This document shows, one piece after another, positions 1-9,130 of a DNA stretch of 9,541 nt. Under the pieces are notes generated by a model. That model was not told the DNA's origin, did not search any database, and saw nothing but the letters and a program-made list of their open reading frames with translations. Made by a program: the position numbers and the translations under genes. The stretch's first letter is position 1. Each line of letters opens with the position of its first letter. This DNA comes from Pseudomonadota bacterium (GTDB lineage Bacteria > Pseudomonadota > Gammaproteobacteria > Xanthomonadales > Rhodanobacteraceae). Location: the NCBI GenBank assembly GCA_025351555.1, contig JANXVS010000465.1, positions 1-9,541 on the forward strand, given 5' to 3'.

Positions 1-1059
1 ATAGCTGTAAACGCCGTTCGCGAGCGGCGGTAACGAACACGGGACATCCGGCGGGGTGCAATGAATGGTTATATCCACATCTGCGTCAACTTTGTCGGCG
101 AAGATCCCAGCAACCGGTGAGGTGAGGGTCAAACTAAATAGGCGGCCATCGGAAACGACGACGGTGGCCGTGGAACTGATCGGATCGCTGATGCCGTTGT
201 CGACGTTGCCGTCGGCGCGATCGGCGGTCGCCCGGACTTGCACCGGGCCCTGTTGCGAACCCGCCAGGAACGTGATGGCCGCAATACCGCCGTGGGTCAC
301 CGTATCGACCTTGGTGCCGGTGACGGATTGTCCGGCTGCATTGACGCCAGTTAGACGTGCATCGTTACCTGCCGGTCCGATAATCTCGAACTCGACATTG
401 TCGAAGCCGCTAGGATCGGGAACGAATGCGTTGCTGCCATCGGTGACCCTGGCGTTAACAATCGTGCTTTGCGCTCCACCTGAGCTCGCAATATATACAG
501 CGCCTTGGCTGGACGCGAAGATCGACGTTGGCAGATTCGTCCCGACGCCGACGACGGTAAAATTCAGTTGCGCGGTAATCGTCTGCTTGCTAACGGGATC
601 GATCCCCGTGACTGTAAGAACACCATGTCCGGGCGCCTGGCCTGCATGCACAAAGATCGTGCCGACTCCGGCAGTCACGTCGATCGGACCGCTGCCCAGC
701 AAGGGGTGAAAGTTATCCGTCTTCGTGCTCAAAAATGAAAAAGCAATTACCGTGACTGGCGCGACCGAGACATTGACCGGCGTTGTACCACCCACCAGTT
801 GTCCGTCTTTATGCCGCCAAGTCACCGTGACTTCGGCAATATAGGGTGAACCAGGAAAGTTGCAGGGAAAGGGTGCCGTTTGCTCCGCCCCGATGGAACA
901 CGGACTCTGCGGCAACGTCGTAGTAGTGGCGGAGAGCGACAGGGTCGTATCGTTACCGGGGGGTCCGAAGGCGGAGTTGCTACCGCCGCCGCCACCGCCG
1001 CAACTCGTCAAGGTCACGCTCGCGAGCAATAGTAAGAAGGTCTTGCACAGTGCTTTCAT
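1..1059 (-). CDS. Ig-like domain lipoprotein, 3' end beyond the window
   Basis: The frame is open for 353 codons from the ATG at 1059 to the left edge, so the C terminus is missing. The N terminus is a lipoprotein signal: Lys2/Lys6, a hydrophobic stretch at residues 8-17, lipobox LTSC with Cys20, then six glycines as a flexible tether. Residue 21 is Gly, not Asp, so outer-membrane retention is expected. The rest is beta-rich; residues about 174-310 read as a bacterial Ig-like (Big_1/invasin-type) domain, with a preceding beta domain at about 35-170 and another starting near 312. Two short Cys pairs (54/66 and 334/340) could form disulfides in the periplasm or outside the cell. The chosen ATG has GGAG 7 bases upstream (1067-1070); an in-frame ATG at 1086 would add nine residues but has a poorer ribosome site. 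The gene follows pilQ by 82 bases on the same strand and may be co-transcribed. Function unknown; an envelope or surface role is inferred. Confidence 0.85.
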   Translation of the reverse strand, partial: MKALCKTFLLLLASVTLTSCGGGGGGSNSAFGPPGNDTTLSLSATTTTLPQSPCSIGAEQTAPFPCNFPGSPYIAEVTVTWRHKDGQLVGGTTPVNVSVAPVTVIAFSFLSTKTDNFHPLLGSGPIDVTAGVGTIFVHAGQAPGHGVLTVTGIDPVSKQTITAQLNFTVVGVGTNLPTSIFASSQGAVYIASSGGAQSTIVNARVTDGSNAFVPDPSGFDNVEFEIIGPAGNDARLTGVNAAGQSVTGTKVDTVTHGGIAAITFLAGSQQGPVQVRATADRADGNVDNGISDPISSTATVVVSDGRLFSLTLTSPVAGIFADKVDADVDITIHCTPPDVPCSLPPLANGVYSY

Positions 1060-1101
1060 GTGGAATCTCCAGGCTCGCGATTTCATGTAGTACTTCGCTT
1101 T

Positions 1102-1120
1102 GCGGCAGTGTGACCGCCGC
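1102..1120 (-). other. Short hairpin between pilQ and the lipoprotein gene
   Basis: GCGGCAGT at 1102-1109 and ACCGCCGC at 1113-1120 can pair over eight positions, including one G-U wobble in the pilQ-sense transcript, around a 3-base loop. No T-run follows on either strand, so it is not a standard intrinsic terminator. It could protect the 3' end of pilQ mRNA or reduce read-through into the lipoprotein gene; both roles are guesses. GC-rich DNA produces such stems by chance. Confidence 0.3.
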
Positions 1121-1141
1121 CAACCATAAGCATCGAATGTG

Positions 1142-3382
1142 TCATTTCAGGCTTTCATTGAGAATGCGCGGGGTCACGAAGATCAGCAACTCCGCCTTCG
1201 TGCTGTTGTTCTTCTTATTGCGGAAGAGTGCGCCAAGACCCGGTACGTCACCCAGGAAAGGCACTTTCTTGACGTCGGTCGCCTTGTCGAACTCATAGAC
1301 TCCACCGAGTACGACGGTCTGGCCATTATCCACGAGCACAGCCGTGGTAATTTCGCGCTTGTCAATTTGAGGGACGAAGCCACCGCCGGGATTGGGGATG
1401 AGGGCAGCAACCGCATCCTTTTTGACATCCAGGTTCAGGAAAACGCGATTGTCGGCCGTGATGGTCGGCGTGACCTTAAGCTCCAACACTGCTTCTTTGA
1501 ACTGCACAGTCGCCGTCGCCGCACCGGCGCCACCTTGAAACGTGACATAACCAACTTCTGTACCCTGCTTGATGTCCGCTTCCTTCTGGTTCGCCGTGAT
1601 CACACGCGGGCTCGAGATCAACTCGCTACGACCTTCCGTCTGTGCCGCCGAAAGTTCCAGATCGAGAAGATAGTCGGCGCCGAGTATGGCCAAGCCAAAG
1701 CTGCCCGCCGGGCTGGATGCTGGCAGACTCACGTTCAAGCGGTTTGCCAAGGCGGGTACCAGCAATCCTCCGCCGAGTCCGCCGGGCGCAGTATTGGGTA
1801 ATCCGCTGCCATTGCCGGCAAAGCGATTGATAAGCGCAGCATTCGCCATGGTGTCTGTTCCGGCCAGGGTTCCTGCCGTTGAGATCACGTTATTGTTCTG
1901 CTGATATCCGCCGCTGACCCCAAATTTGGCGCCGAGCTCGCGCGCGAAATTGTCGTTCGCGATCACCACGCGCGATTCGATGAGCACTTGCTGCACCGGC
2001 TTGTCGAGTTTGGCCACCAGCTCGCGGATCTCGGCGACTTTCTCCGGTGTATCGATGACCAGCAGCGTGTTGGTGCGCTCATCAAACGTCACGCTGCCGC
2101 GCGCAGACAGAAAACCGCTGTGCGGCCCCGCGCCTGCAGCGCCAGCGCCTGCCGCGCCGGACTGTTTGGTCAGCAAGCTGACGATATCCTTGGCGCTCCC
2201 ATAACTGACCGGGATATACACGGTCACCGTCTCGGTAAGTTGCTGCAATTTCTGCCTGGCGTCGGCCAGGGACTGCTCGCGGTCCGCGATTTCCTTCTGC
2301 GGCGCGACCCAGATCACATTGCCGTTGCGGCGTTTGTCCAGGCCCTTGGCCTGCAACACGATGTCCAGCGCTTGATCCCAAGGTACGTTGATCAGACGCA
2401 AGGTGACATTGCCGGACACGGTATCGGCGACCACGATGTTCAGGTCGGACACATCGGCGATAAGTTGCAGCACCGAGCGTGTCGGGATGTCCTGGAAGTT
2501 GAAGGTAACGCGATTGCCGGAATATTCCGGTGGCGCGTTCGGATCTTTCTTCACCTCTTCCTTCTTCGGCGAAATCTCGACGATGTACTGGTTACCCGCC
2601 TGATAGGCGAGCTGTTCGTACGGCGCCTTGGCGGAGATTTCCATGTGCGCGCCGTTGCCCTTGGCATGGGTTTCGATGAACTGCACGGGCGTGGCAAAGT
2701 CCAGCACGTCCAAGCGTTGTGCCAGTTGCGCGGGCAAGCGCACGTTGTACATATCCAGCGAAACCTTGTCACCTACCCGCTGCAGATCGGCGCCAGCACC
2801 TTCGCCGGAGAATGTCACGACAATACGGCCCTCACCATTCTTGCCACGACGAAAATCGATGTTCGACACTTCAAGACCCGGAGCCGCTAGCGCCTTGGTC
2901 GGATCCGTCGTAGCGACTGCCGTCACGGTAGCCGAGCCGGACATGCCGTTATTCACGGTGAGCACGAGATTGTTGCCTTCAACCTTGGTTGCGTAGGTTG
3001 AGCTATGGAACAGATCGACCACCACGCGCGTGCGGCCCGCAGCTTCCACCGCGCTTACTGCGCTGGTCGCACCACTATTGACTTCGATGCGGCGCTGGCT
3101 CATGCCATTGCGGGTGTTCGCCATGTCGATGGCGATGCGCGCCGGATTCTCGGTCGTGAAGATTTGCGGCTCGCCGACGGGACCGGCGAACTTCATGATG
3201 ATCTGCACCTTGCCGCCCGACAGCGGCGTGTAGGTGATGTCCTGGAGAACGCTCTCAGCCAAAGCGTTCGCCGCGAACAACGCTCCGAAAAGCGCGATCA
3301 GCCATGCAAATCCGCTACGTGCGGGCTTGCGTATACCAGGTGTGGACGTACGTCCCTGGAAGTTAGCAACTGTAATAGTCAT
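1142..3382 (-). CDS. pilQ: Type IV pilus outer-membrane secretin PilQ
   Basis: PilQ oligomerises into the gated outer-membrane channel through which the type IV pilus extends and retracts. The 746-residue protein is close to family length (about 700-770). A signal peptide with a long n-region ends near ALA|ES at residue 42. Two AMIN peptidoglycan-binding domains follow (about 46-145 and 168-272), then an STN/N0 domain (about 290-360), one secretin N1 domain (about 384-460) and the secretin beta-barrel (about 570-740). Signatures visible are SSPRVITANQK (590-600) and VPFLGDVPGLGALFR (707-721), the classical secretin signature. A Gly/Ala-rich stretch (409-421) interrupts the N1 domain, and a Gly/Asn-rich region (about 490-560) precedes the barrel. 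It is last in pilMNOPQ, 24 bases after pilP. Upstream of its ATG is GGGGG about 9 bases away. Identification is secure. Confidence 0.97.
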   Translation of the reverse strand: MTITVANFQGRTSTPGIRKPARSGFAWLIALFGALFAANALAESVLQDITYTPLSGGKVQIIMKFAGPVGEPQIFTTENPARIAIDMANTRNGMSQRRIEVNSGATSAVSAVEAAGRTRVVVDLFHSSTYATKVEGNNLVLTVNNGMSGSATVTAVATTDPTKALAAPGLEVSNIDFRRGKNGEGRIVVTFSGEGAGADLQRVGDKVSLDMYNVRLPAQLAQRLDVLDFATPVQFIETHAKGNGAHMEISAKAPYEQLAYQAGNQYIVEISPKKEEVKKDPNAPPEYSGNRVTFNFQDIPTRSVLQLIADVSDLNIVVADTVSGNVTLRLINVPWDQALDIVLQAKGLDKRRNGNVIWVAPQKEIADREQSLADARQKLQQLTETVTVYIPVSYGSAKDIVSLLTKQSGAAGAGAAGAGPHSGFLSARGSVTFDERTNTLLVIDTPEKVAEIRELVAKLDKPVQQVLIESRVVIANDNFARELGAKFGVSGGYQQNNNVISTAGTLAGTDTMANAALINRFAGNGSGLPNTAPGGLGGGLLVPALANRLNVSLPASSPAGSFGLAILGADYLLDLELSAAQTEGRSELISSPRVITANQKEADIKQGTEVGYVTFQGGAGAATATVQFKEAVLELKVTPTITADNRVFLNLDVKKDAVAALIPNPGGGFVPQIDKREITTAVLVDNGQTVVLGGVYEFDKATDVKKVPFLGDVPGLGALFRNKKNNSTKAELLIFVTPRILNESLK

Positions 3383-3406
3383 CTCAAGTTACCCCCAATG
3401 GGTCGT

Positions 3407-3955
3407 CTATTTCTCGCCAGGCGCAATTGTCGCCTTGCGCTCCCGCCAGCCGCCGCTCTCGTTCGGGATCAGCTCGACGAGATCGATATGGTCTTCAGCG
3501 ATCGCGGTGATCTTGCCGCCGTTCTCGCCAAGGTAGTTATGTATATGCACCCGGTGGATGACGCTGTCCGGATCCTTGATCAACCCTTCCATGGAAGCGC
3601 CGATGCCGATCGAGCCCACCATCTTCAGGCTATCCAGCGGATAGCTCTCCAGGGGTTCTTTCGGGTGCTTGTCCGGCTGCGGACCCGAACCAGACGTGGA
3701 TGCCTCCATCCGCTCCTGAAGGCTTGGCCCGAAGGGGTCGCGCCGATCCTTGTCATCCTTGTCCTTGACCTTGTATTCAAAGGTCTCGAATGTCTTCAAT
3801 ATCGGCAACGGCGCGATTGGCGCGCCTTTCTTCGCCTTTTCCGCCGCGATCCATTCCTTGAGATCGCTGTCACCGCCGGTGCAGCCGGCAATGAACGCCA
3901 AGGTTGCCGTAAGCAGCAGGGTGCGTATCACATTGGGCAGATGAACGGTGCTCAT
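3407..3955 (-). CDS. pilP: Type IV pilus inner-membrane lipoprotein PilP
   Basis: PilP is the periplasmic lipoprotein that binds the PilN/PilO heterodimer and contacts the N-terminal domains of PilQ, bridging the inner and outer membranes in the T4P alignment complex. From the chosen ATG it has 182 residues (family about 170-180). The signal peptide ends in lipobox IAGC with Cys25. The next residues are TGGDSD, so the +2 position is Thr and inner-membrane retention is not dictated by an Asp+2 signal. A charged, disordered linker leads to the family motif RRDPFGP (about 71-77) and the beta-sandwich beginning SLKMVGSI (about 109-116). The upstream GTG at 3961 overlaps the pilO stop (GTGA) and adds two residues, but the G-run at 3965-3969 lies 9 bases from the ATG at 3955 and only 3 from the GTG, so the ATG is preferred. 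Confidence 0.95.
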   Translation of the reverse strand: MSTVHLPNVIRTLLLTATLAFIAGCTGGDSDLKEWIAAEKAKKGAPIAPLPILKTFETFEYKVKDKDDKDRRDPFGPSLQERMEASTSGSGPQPDKHPKEPLESYPLDSLKMVGSIGIGASMEGLIKDPDSVIHRVHIHNYLGENGGKITAIAEDHIDLVELIPNESGGWRERKATIAPGEK

Positions 3956-3957
3956 GT

Positions 3958-4635
3958 TCACTTACCCCCTTCTTTCACTGGAGCTGCGCCAGGTTTTGCC
4001 GCGCCCGCTTTGGCTGCGCCGGTACCCGCTCCCGCATTTTCGCTTTCATCAACGGAGTGATAGGTATTCACCGTACCTTCAAGCGATAACTGCCCACCCA
4101 CCTTGCCGTCGGTCGGTTTCAACGACACATCGCGCATGGTGAGAATGACCACGCGCGGCAAAGCAGCGACGGCGCTGATGAAGCTGCCGAATTGGTGATA
4201 GGTGCCGTGCATGCGAATCTGGATCGGTTTTTCCGCGTAGAAGCCTTCCTTGATCGTCTCCGGTCCTGGCTGGAAGAGCTGAGTCTCGAGTCCTACCGAA
4301 AGCGCCGCTTGCGAGATATCCACGAGCAATTTCGGCATTTCGGTCTTGTTCGGCAGCTGCAAAAGCAGCTGGCGCAACATGTCGCTCATCTCATCCAGTT
4401 GCACTTTCAGCGCTTCGAGATTGACCACCTTGGCCTGTTTCTCGGAGAACTCTTTCTTGAGTCCCTCTTCTTGTTTCTGCTTCTGCTCAAGCTCATCTTG
4501 CTGAGTGCTGATCTTGAACCACCAGCCGCCGACCATGAGCAAGATGAACACGATTGCGCAGATGACCAGCTTCACGCCTTGCGGCCAGCCACCGATATTG
4601 TTGCGATCCAGGTTGCGGAAATCCGAGAGCTTCAT
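3958..4635 (-). CDS. pilO: Type IV pilus inner-membrane protein PilO
   Basis: PilO pairs with PilN in the inner membrane and, with PilP, forms the periplasmic part of the T4P alignment subcomplex. The 225-residue protein has a short cytoplasmic N terminus (MKLSDFRNLD), one membrane helix at about 21-40, a Gln/Lys/Glu-rich coiled coil at about 44-95 and a ferredoxin-like periplasmic core at about 100-193, including GFYAEKPIQIRMHGTYHQFG (131-150), a typical PilO stretch. The C-terminal 25-30 residues are Ala/Gly/Pro-rich and probably disordered, making it somewhat longer than the roughly 207-residue Pseudomonas protein. Its ATG overlaps the pilN stop by four bases (ATGA), so translational coupling is likely. 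Its stop TGA lies just upstream of the preferred pilP start. Confidence 0.96.
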   Translation of the reverse strand: MKLSDFRNLDRNNIGGWPQGVKLVICAIVFILLMVGGWWFKISTQQDELEQKQKQEEGLKKEFSEKQAKVVNLEALKVQLDEMSDMLRQLLLQLPNKTEMPKLLVDISQAALSVGLETQLFQPGPETIKEGFYAEKPIQIRMHGTYHQFGSFISAVAALPRVVILTMRDVSLKPTDGKVGGQLSLEGTVNTYHSVDESENAGAGTGAAKAGAAKPGAAPVKEGGK

Positions 4636-5326
4636 GGCTTGCCCCCCGAGCGTGGCGGCGTCGGCGTGACATCAGCATCTATAGGCAGCACCACCTGCGC
4701 CCCCGGGTTACGCGGAGCGGGTTTGGGCGGTGACGGCGACGCTTGATTGCCGCTATCGCCAGCCTCCTGGTCGCTTTCCGGCTTGCGCATTTTGACGGTG
4801 AGGTCAAACTCGAACCGGTTACGCTTGTCGTTGCCCTTGGCCTCGGTTCTCTGCAGATCCGAGTGGGTTAGCGATACCGACTTGTCCAGGTTGTTCATGT
4901 ACGTCGCTACACTGGCATTGGACTGTGCCAAGCCATCGAGCGTCAGCGTGTCCCCAGCTTGTTTCAATCCGGTCAAGCGCACGCTGTCGGGCGTGGTTTT
5001 CACCAATTCATCGAACATGTGCACCATCTGTGCTCGATTGGCCTGAAGTTGTTCGATGATCTGCTTGCGCGTCAGCAGTTTCGACTTGATAACTTCCAGA
5101 TCCTTGATCTCTTTCAGCTTGTCATCGAGACCGCCCGGGCCCTTGATCTGGTTTGTGATGTAGGCATTACGCGCGTCCTGGTTGTCGATACGCGCCCCCA
5201 TCCACCACGCCCACGCCAAGACACCTACCACGGCAACCGCAGCCGCCGCGCCAAGCATCATGTAGAACTCGCGCTGGCGCAGCTTGCGCCGCTCGGCACG
5301 CCAAGGAAGTAGATTGATCTTGGCCA

Positions 5327-5327
<1 letters not shown>
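4632..5327 (-). CDS. pilN: Type IV pilus inner-membrane protein PilN
   Basis: PilN anchors the cytoplasmic protein PilM to the membrane and heterodimerises with PilO in the periplasm. The N terminus MAKINLLPWR contains the conserved INLLPWR motif (4-10) that docks onto PilM in characterised systems. A basic segment (11-20) precedes the single membrane helix (about 24-43), then a coiled coil (about 50-105) and a ferredoxin-like core (about 110-182). From about residue 183 the protein continues as an acidic then Pro/Ser-rich tail to residue 231. Family members are typically about 180-200 residues, so this tail is extra. The start ATG shares one base with the pilM stop (TGATG) and the stop overlaps the pilO ATG by four bases, as expected for tightly coupled partners. 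Confidence 0.96.
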
Positions 5328-6409
<1,082 letters not shown>

Positions 6410-6434
6410 TTACGAGCGATATATGCGCATCTAC

Positions 6435-6463
6435 ATTAAATACGAATCTTAACGAATTGGCAA
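6435..6463 (-). promoter_or_regulatory. Sigma-70-type promoter for the pilMNOPQ operon
   Basis: On the minus strand TTGCCA (6463-6458; 5 of 6 to TTGACA) is followed by exactly 17 bases and TTTAAT (6440-6435; 5 of 6 to TATAAT). Transcription would start near 6428, leaving a leader of about 43 bases before the preferred pilM GTG. The position, AT-rich setting and near-consensus spacing make this the best promoter visible in the window. It has not been tested, and no activator site is recognisable. Confidence 0.6.
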
Positions 6464-6529
6464 CAGTCACTTTAGTTCAGACCCAAAACCGTGATTTGAC
6501 AGGGATTTACGCCTGTCGGCAGTTCGGCG

Positions 6530-6541
6530 GCTAGGAGCTAG
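6530..6541. repeat. GCTAG direct repeat upstream of mrcA
   Basis: GCTAG occurs twice with a 2-base gap (GCTAGGAGCTAG), giving two copies of CTAG, a tetranucleotide under-represented in many proteobacterial genomes. It lies 15 bases upstream of the candidate mrcA -10 box, where a -35 element or operator would sit. It may be chance; no regulator family is recognisable. Confidence 0.2.
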
Positions 6542-6555
6542 ACCCCAGTACGATC

Positions 6556-6561
6556 TATACT
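6556..6561 (+). promoter_or_regulatory. Candidate -10 box for mrcA
   Basis: TATACT matches TATAAT at 5 of 6 positions and would start transcription near 6568, about 43 bases before the mrcA ATG. No good -35 element lies 16-18 bases upstream (6533-6538 reads AGGAGC) and there is no TGn extension. It is therefore weak, or depends on an activator. Confidence 0.3.
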
Positions 6562-6610
6562 CCGAGGCTCGCATCCCCGACCTTGATCGCGGTCACACTC
6601 CACATAATTC

Positions 6611-9130
6611 ATGAGAATCTTTCTACGTTTGCTGCGTTACGCCTTGATTTTGGCCGTAACCGGGGTCCTGCTCGCGTGTGCCGCCGTCGGTATTGCCTAC
6701 TGGCTCATCGCGCCACGCCTGCCATCGGTTGATGTCCTGCGCGATGTGCGTCTGCAAGTACCGTTGCGCGTGTACAGCGCTGACAACAAGCTGGTAGCCA
6801 CCTTCGGCGAGACTCGCCGCATACCGATAAAGATCGAACAGGTGCCAAAGGAACTCAAGAATGCGTTCCTCGCCGCCGAAGATGCTAACTTTTATACTCA
6901 CCCCGGCGTTGATTGGCAAGGGGTTGTCCGCGCTGTCGGCTTGATGATCTCCAAGCGCACGCTGCACGTTCCTGGCGGCAGCACGATCACCCAGCAGGTG
7001 GCGCGGGGATTTTTCCTGAGCTCCGAGGTCAGTCTCACGCGCAAGATGACCGAGATCTTTCTCTCGTTCCGGATCGAGCACGAGCTCTCCAAGGACGATA
7101 TTCTCGAGCTTTATCTGAACAAGATCTTCTTTGGCAACCGCGCCTACGGTGTCGCCGCCGCGGCCGAGTTCTACTACGGGAAAACCCTCGACCAGCTAAG
7201 CCTCGGCGAAGACGCGATGCTCGCCTCACTGCCGAAATTCCCGTCCAGCAGCAATCCGTTGAACAACCGTGCCCGTGCGACCGAACGCCGCAACTATGTG
7301 CTGCAGCGCATGCTTGAAAACCGCTTCATCAGCGATGCGCAATTCAAGCAGGCCGGCGCCGAGCCGGATTTATCCTACGCGCACGAACCGCCGATCGAGA
7401 TTGAAGCGCCGTATGTTGCGGAAATGGTGCGCCAGGACGCACTGGATCGACTGGGCAACGATGCGCTTACCAACGGCTACACGATCCACACCACGCTGGA
7501 TTCACATGCGCAGGATGCCGCCAACCAGGCTTTGCGCGATGATCTGATCAGCTATGACCAACGCCATGGCTATCGCGGTCCAGAGGCGCACGTTGAGCTG
7601 TCTGAGCATCCGACACCGGCGGAACTGGACAAGCATCTCGATCCGTTCCACAGCGTGGTTGGCCTGATTCCCGGCATCGTCACCGAAAGCGCGGAAAAGT
7701 CCGCAACCGTGTACCTGCTCGATAGCCAGAGCGTGCCGCTGGATCTGGACGGCGTAAGCTGGGCGCACGCCTATCAGGACGAAAGCCATCGCGGCGCGGC
7801 GCCCAAGCGTGTCGACGCCGTGCTCAAGGTCGGCGATGTGGTGCGGTTGGCGCGCAACGCGGATGCAAAGTGGAAATTATCGCAAGTTCCCGGGGCACAG
7901 GGCGCGTTGATCTCGCTTGATCCGGAAGATGGCGCGATCAAGGCCGAAGTCGGCGGCTTCAGCTACGCGCGCAGCAAATTCAATCGCGCGGTGCAATCTG
8001 CGCGCCAACCAGGATCAAGCTTCAAGCCGTTCTTCTATGCGGCTGCGTTCGAGCACGGCTTCACCCCGGCATCGATCATCAACGATGCCCCGATCGTATT
8101 TGCCGATCCGTCGAAACCGAACGGACTGTGGACGCCGCAAAATGATGACGGCAAGTTTGACGGCCCGATGCGCCTGCGCGAGGCCATGGTACTGTCGAAG
8201 AATCTCGTCTCGGTGCGCCTGCTCGACGCGATCGGCGTGCGCTACGCGCGCGAGTACGCGACCCGTTTCGGCTTTCCGCTGGACCAGATTCCGGACAACC
8301 TGTCGATGGCGCTGGGAACGGCGTCGGTGTCGCCGATCATGATGGTGCGCGCCTATGCCGTGTTCGCCAACGGCGGCTTCCTTGTCGATCCCTACTTCAT
8401 CGACAACATCGTCGACCGCGATGGCAAGCAGGTCTATAAGGCGCGCCCCGCGGTCGCCTGCCGCCGCTGCCCGGAGCGTTTGCTCGAAGATGCGCGTACC
8501 CAGGTCGCCGTGGCGGATACGAAAGGCGATTCCGTGGCGCCGGTAAAAACCTCGCTGTCGCCGATCACAAGTGCACAAGCCGCGCCGGCGCTGGCATCGG
8601 CCAATCCGAACGCGCCGAAATTGGCGCCGCGCACACTCGATCCGCGCGTCGCGTATCTGATCGGCTCGCTGCTGCACGATGTCGTACGCCGCGGTACCGG
8701 TCACGACGCGATGGTGCTCAAGCGCAACGATTTGGCCGGCAAGACCGGATCGACCAATGATCATCGCGACGCCTGGTTCAGCGGCTATAATGACGGGCTG
8801 GTCGCCAGCGCGTGGGTGGGCTTCGATGATTTCAGCTCGCTCGGCCGTGCCAACGGTATTGGCGAATTCGGCGCCCAGGCCGCGTTGCCGATGTGGATCG
8901 CCTATATGCGCGAGACGCTCAAGGGCGTGCCGGAGAAGCCTTTCGAGATGCCAGCCGGCATCACCACCGCACGCATCGACCCGGCGACCGGTCAGCTCGC
9001 ACCCGGTGGCGACTCACACAGCATCCTGGAAATGTTCAAGGCCGAGGACGTCGCGCGTCTGGCGTCCGGAGCGAACAGTTCATCGGAAGAAGAAAAGAAA
9101 GTGCAGCAGGACGCCTACGGAATATTCTGA
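6611..9130 (+). CDS. mrcA: Penicillin-binding protein 1A (class A, bifunctional)
   Basis: This enzyme polymerises lipid II into glycan strands (glycosyltransferase GT51) and crosslinks the peptides (transpeptidase) at the outer face of the inner membrane. The 839-residue protein matches PBP1a length. It has a membrane anchor at about 11-33. GT51 motifs are EDANFYTHPGVD (90-101, catalytic Glu90), GGSTITQQ (122-129), RKMTEIFLSFRIE (144-156) and KIFFGNRAYG (171-180). An inserted OB-like domain (about 320-430) follows. The transpeptidase has SSFK (catalytic Ser469, Lys472), SKN (529-531) and KTG (711-713). An Ala/Pro-rich insertion with CRRC (617-620) lies at about 617-675. The ATG is chosen because the membrane segment starts immediately after it; no clear Shine-Dalgarno sequence precedes it. 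Divergent from pilM; its TGA overlaps the next gene's ATG. Also called ponA. Confidence 0.97.
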   Translation: MRIFLRLLRYALILAVTGVLLACAAVGIAYWLIAPRLPSVDVLRDVRLQVPLRVYSADNKLVATFGETRRIPIKIEQVPKELKNAFLAAEDANFYTHPGVDWQGVVRAVGLMISKRTLHVPGGSTITQQVARGFFLSSEVSLTRKMTEIFLSFRIEHELSKDDILELYLNKIFFGNRAYGVAAAAEFYYGKTLDQLSLGEDAMLASLPKFPSSSNPLNNRARATERRNYVLQRMLENRFISDAQFKQAGAEPDLSYAHEPPIEIEAPYVAEMVRQDALDRLGNDALTNGYTIHTTLDSHAQDAANQALRDDLISYDQRHGYRGPEAHVELSEHPTPAELDKHLDPFHSVVGLIPGIVTESAEKSATVYLLDSQSVPLDLDGVSWAHAYQDESHRGAAPKRVDAVLKVGDVVRLARNADAKWKLSQVPGAQGALISLDPEDGAIKAEVGGFSYARSKFNRAVQSARQPGSSFKPFFYAAAFEHGFTPASIINDAPIVFADPSKPNGLWTPQNDDGKFDGPMRLREAMVLSKNLVSVRLLDAIGVRYAREYATRFGFPLDQIPDNLSMALGTASVSPIMMVRAYAVFANGGFLVDPYFIDNIVDRDGKQVYKARPAVACRRCPERLLEDARTQVAVADTKGDSVAPVKTSLSPITSAQAAPALASANPNAPKLAPRTLDPRVAYLIGSLLHDVVRRGTGHDAMVLKRNDLAGKTGSTNDHRDAWFSGYNDGLVASAWVGFDDFSSLGRANGIGEFGAQAALPMWIAYMRETLKGVPEKPFEMPAGITTARIDPATGQLAPGGDSHSILEMFKAEDVARLASGANSSSEEEKKVQQDAYGIF

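Noticed and set aside
1060..1086. An upstream ATG at 1086 as the lipoprotein start
   Set aside because: It is in frame and possible, but lacks a good ribosome site, while the ATG at 1059 has GGAG at 7 bases.
1988..2890. A 300-codon open frame on the plus strand
   Set aside because: It lies antisense inside pilQ, has no family resemblance, and such frames arise from GC-biased codon use of the real gene.
3005..4060. A 351-codon open frame on the plus strand
   Set aside because: It is antisense across the pilQ start, pilP and the pilO end, all of which are secure genes; the translation has no recognisable domain.
6496..6501. A perfect TTGACA as -35 for mrcA
   Set aside because: With 16-18 base spacing the -10 position reads GGCAGT, GCAGTT or CAGTTC, none resembling TATAAT; TATACT at 6556 is too far away.
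6603..6608. CATAAT as a -10 box for mrcA
   Set aside because: It would place the transcription start inside the coding sequence, and there is no -35 at proper spacing.
8015..8764. A 249-codon open frame on the minus strand
   Set aside because: It is antisense to the mrcA transpeptidase region and is very Arg-rich, as expected for a shadow frame.
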